64,000 nucleotides of DNA from Echiichthys vipera (Eukaryota > Chordata > Actinopteri > Perciformes > Trachinidae): the NCBI GenBank assembly GCA_963691815.1, contig OY829651.1, positions 13,872,917-13,936,916 of the forward strand, in the 5' to 3' direction. This document shows positions 61,765 through 64,000 of this stretch, one piece after another; position 1 is the first letter of the stretch; each line of letters begins with the position of its first letter. The notes beneath the pieces were generated by a model, which was given only the letters and a program-made list of their open reading frames with translations, was not told where the DNA came from and ran no database searches. The translations under genes were made by a program, and so were the position numbers.

Positions 61765-64000
61765 ATGGCTGCACCAAAGGAGAATTCACTGTCTCTTGGT
61801 TATCTGACCGGGACAGAAAGAAGCACTTTCACAAAACAAAGAGAGCACAGTCTAAAAAAGAGGTAAGATACCTTCAATTCTGTCATGAGGTCAGGGAGAG
61901 GTCATCACAGGTAATAACTTAAAAGTTACATCTCAATTGGAGTTCTACAGTATTTTAACAATGTTTTGCTAAAGACGGGGCACTATTGCAGACTTGATAA
62001 TGATATATATACAATTCTTTGTATATAGTTTAGTGTTAGGGTGGCACAGGTTACTACGATGCTACTAATGATGCATAATCTCTTTCTTTCATTGATAACA
62101 GGCCAATGATGTTGCAAGCAGACTTTTCAACTCCTCAGAGTCAACAGATGTAAGTGCACATACAGCATCATCATGTGCATCATTATGTACGTATGATGTG
62201 ATCATGTGTGTGTATTTCCTGCAGCAGGGCGATGCATCTGCATCAGCGTTGGCAGGAGCTGAGGGAGAGAGAGCTAACAGCCCAACAACACAACAGGCAG
62301 CTGCTGCAGCAGTTTGATGCGGCCCAGGACACATTGAGGCAGATGCTATCCCTCACTGCTGCCATGAAAACTATTCGGGTGCACAGACATAACACGCACT
62401 CACACTTTCCATTTGTAATCTGCCCTTGCCTCTGTGAAGTTCTGGTGCTGAACCTTCTTCTTCTTCTTCTTCTTCTTAACAGATGGGGTATGAACGGTAC
62501 CTGGAGGGGGAGCGCTCTCCCCACTGGCAGCAGCAACTCAAGGAGAACACGCAGGCTGCTCAGAAGAAGGTACAAACAGTTCAGTCACAGTCACAAAGTA
62601 TGAAAAGAGCCATAAAATATACAATTTGAGAGTGAATAAATGTGTATAAAATTCAACCCTTAAACTCTTTACTCTTCTTACACTCCAAAGAAGGAATATA
62701 ATAATACAACCCTTTCCGCTCTGCCAATTATTGTAAGGATGTCTGTCGAAATTAAATCTGAAAATAACTTCTCATTATACAGGTAACAGACATTTCTGTT
62801 GACCCTTTACCATGCCGGGCAGCTCTCTCAGTGTAAAATGTTTCTTTAACAGGAGATGGAGGAGTATTTGTGTCTAAAGAACACAAAGGAACAAGTGACA
62901 AAGTCCTCTCCTGAACGACCCTTTCCTTTCCATGGTTTGTCATCCTCTTCGCTGACTTTACATAAAATATGTTGCTGCATTTATTGTTCGGCCTTAATGG
63001 TGTTCCAGACACACACAAACCTTTATCTACTATGTATTGATTTGTTCGCAGGCCCTGACGCAATGCCACAAAATAATTATGCGCCTCCAAAGCACTACAG
63101 CCAAAAAAGCCACTGGGACTACAACCAAGATGGCTCCTCTCATCTCCACTACATGCAGTCTTCCTGGCAGACCCACCCTCAATCCCACACAGTTAGGCTT
63201 CCTATCAGAGCACCGTATCAACCTCAGGGGGCCTCTCATGTCCCTCCATCTTTCCTCCCACATCCTCACTCATTCCAGATCCACCAATCCACCGCCTCCA
63301 CACCCGTTCATCATCAACAGCCCAGGCCCAGGCAAAATCCACCATGCTGGGCTTCCCTGCAGCCAGACCCCCTCCGGTCCTGGGTTGCTGGTACGGCTGG
63401 GATAACTTCAGGCCCTGGGGCTCTGTGGAGCCAACTCGACACAGGCGAGCCTGCTCCTGAGATGGGTGCGGGGGAGGAGGCTGACACAAGCAGAGCACCG
63501 AGCTCAAATAGAGAGAGTGGTGCTGCTCATTCATCACAGGAGCTGGACATCAAACCAGGTGGGAAAAGAAAATATGAAAAGTTTAGACTTAGTGTGTGCG
63601 TGCCTTATGCATTTATATTCCTCAGGAGACATATTACATTCACCTTTGATATGGGTTGTAATTTTTCATTTTAGTTCGTCTGTCCGGCGGTGGCCATGCA
63701 GAGAGCAGTGAGAGCAGCAGAGAGTCCGGTCAGGTGAGCAGAGAGAAGAGGAAGAAGAGGGCAGAGAGAGGAAGATCACAGTGTTCCTCCTCAGAGAGAT
63801 CAAGCTGCAGCTCTCAAGAGTAAGTCATTTATAACAGATTTATCCTATACTTGACTTCGTATTTATTCCAACCCCTTGATCTGCACAACACCAACCTTTC
63901 AACCTTGACATCCTTTGCTTGATGTCAATTTATTTCGGTGCCTTTTAAGCGTCCTCTACGTAGGACCAGGTCTCTGGTTAAATGTCTGTTTCGTCATGTT
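61765..64000 (+). CDS. Unrecognised coiled-coil/Ser-rich protein, 5' part (continues past window)
   Basis: Seven exons fit together in frame: 61765-61862, 62102-62149, 62228-62378, 62483-62569, 62853-62934, 63052-63558 and 63675-63819. The next donor (GA|GTAAGT) is present, so the gene runs on beyond 64000. The 372 residues seen are: a short N-terminus MAAPKENSLSLGYLTG, a helical coiled-coil segment (LHQRWQELRERELTAQQHNR, LLQQFDAAQDTLRQML) and KTIRMGYERYLEGERSP across the exon 3/4 junction. Then comes a large exon rich in Pro, Gln, His and Ser, and an Arg/Lys/Glu/Ser-rich stretch (REKRKKRAERGRS). No enzymatic domain or membrane segment is visible. The look is of a centrosomal or cytoskeletal scaffold, but this is only a guess from composition, and I do not recognise the family. 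The acceptor of exon 3 is a CAGCAG pair, so one extra codon may be included. Confidence 0.75.

Overview
The window is nuclear DNA of a ray-finned (teleost) fish. Genes are split into many short exons with GT-AG introns, the proteins match vertebrate families (DPF2, TTC9C, ZDHHC24, SLC5A7-like, NCKX, KASH), and the non-coding DNA carries typical fish repeats (Tc1/mariner, hAT-like MITEs, tRNA-derived SINEs, LINE tails, long CA/GT tracts). I rebuilt the exon structures by hand from splice sites and reading-frame continuity. Every complete gene model gives an uninterrupted frame whose exon lengths sum to a multiple of three.

Layout from left to right: (1) 52-2600 (+), the terminal coding exon of a Ser/Pro-rich protein I do not recognise; its upstream exons lie outside the window. 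(2) 4737-6134 (-), ttc9c, 3 coding exons. (3) 8818-14694 (-), an SLC5A7 (choline transporter)-like gene, 8 exons, with a Tc1 transposase relic and a LINE tail in its introns. (4) 14941-20270, about 5 kb of minisatellite just upstream of that gene's first exon. It is split by a 2.4-kb tandem duplication that copied the 5' part of exon 1 and its upstream flank. (5) 21739-27941 (+), dpf2, 11 coding exons and a long 3' UTR. (6) 29846-31180, a non-autonomous Tc1 element and a degenerate satellite. (7) 32083-44395 (-), a K+-dependent Na+/Ca2+ exchanger of the SLC24A3/A4 type, 17 exons. (8) 46297-51054 (-), a coiled-coil protein with a C-terminal KASH-like membrane anchor, 12 exons. (9) 54666-59271 (-), zdhhc24, 3 exons. 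(10) 61765 to the window end (+), the first seven exons of an unrecognised coiled-coil/Ser-rich gene.

The genes do not form a pathway; this is ordinary vertebrate linkage (human DPF2 and ZDHHC24 are both on 11q13 and TTC9C on 11q12). Roles are: chromatin reading (DPF2), protein palmitoylation (ZDHHC24), membrane transport (SLC5A7-like, NCKX), nuclear-envelope tethering (KASH protein) and a TPR adaptor (TTC9C). I see no bacterial-style system, CRISPR array, rRNA or intact tRNA gene. The most unusual structure is the duplicated exon-bearing minisatellite. Its repeat unit, read on the gene's strand, carries a pyrimidine tract plus CAG that looks like a splice acceptor. Two SINE insertions with perfect target-site duplications share their 3' tail with a LINE fragment in the same window, which suggests a SINE/LINE pair. 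No database search was possible, so gene identities rest on remembered family motifs.
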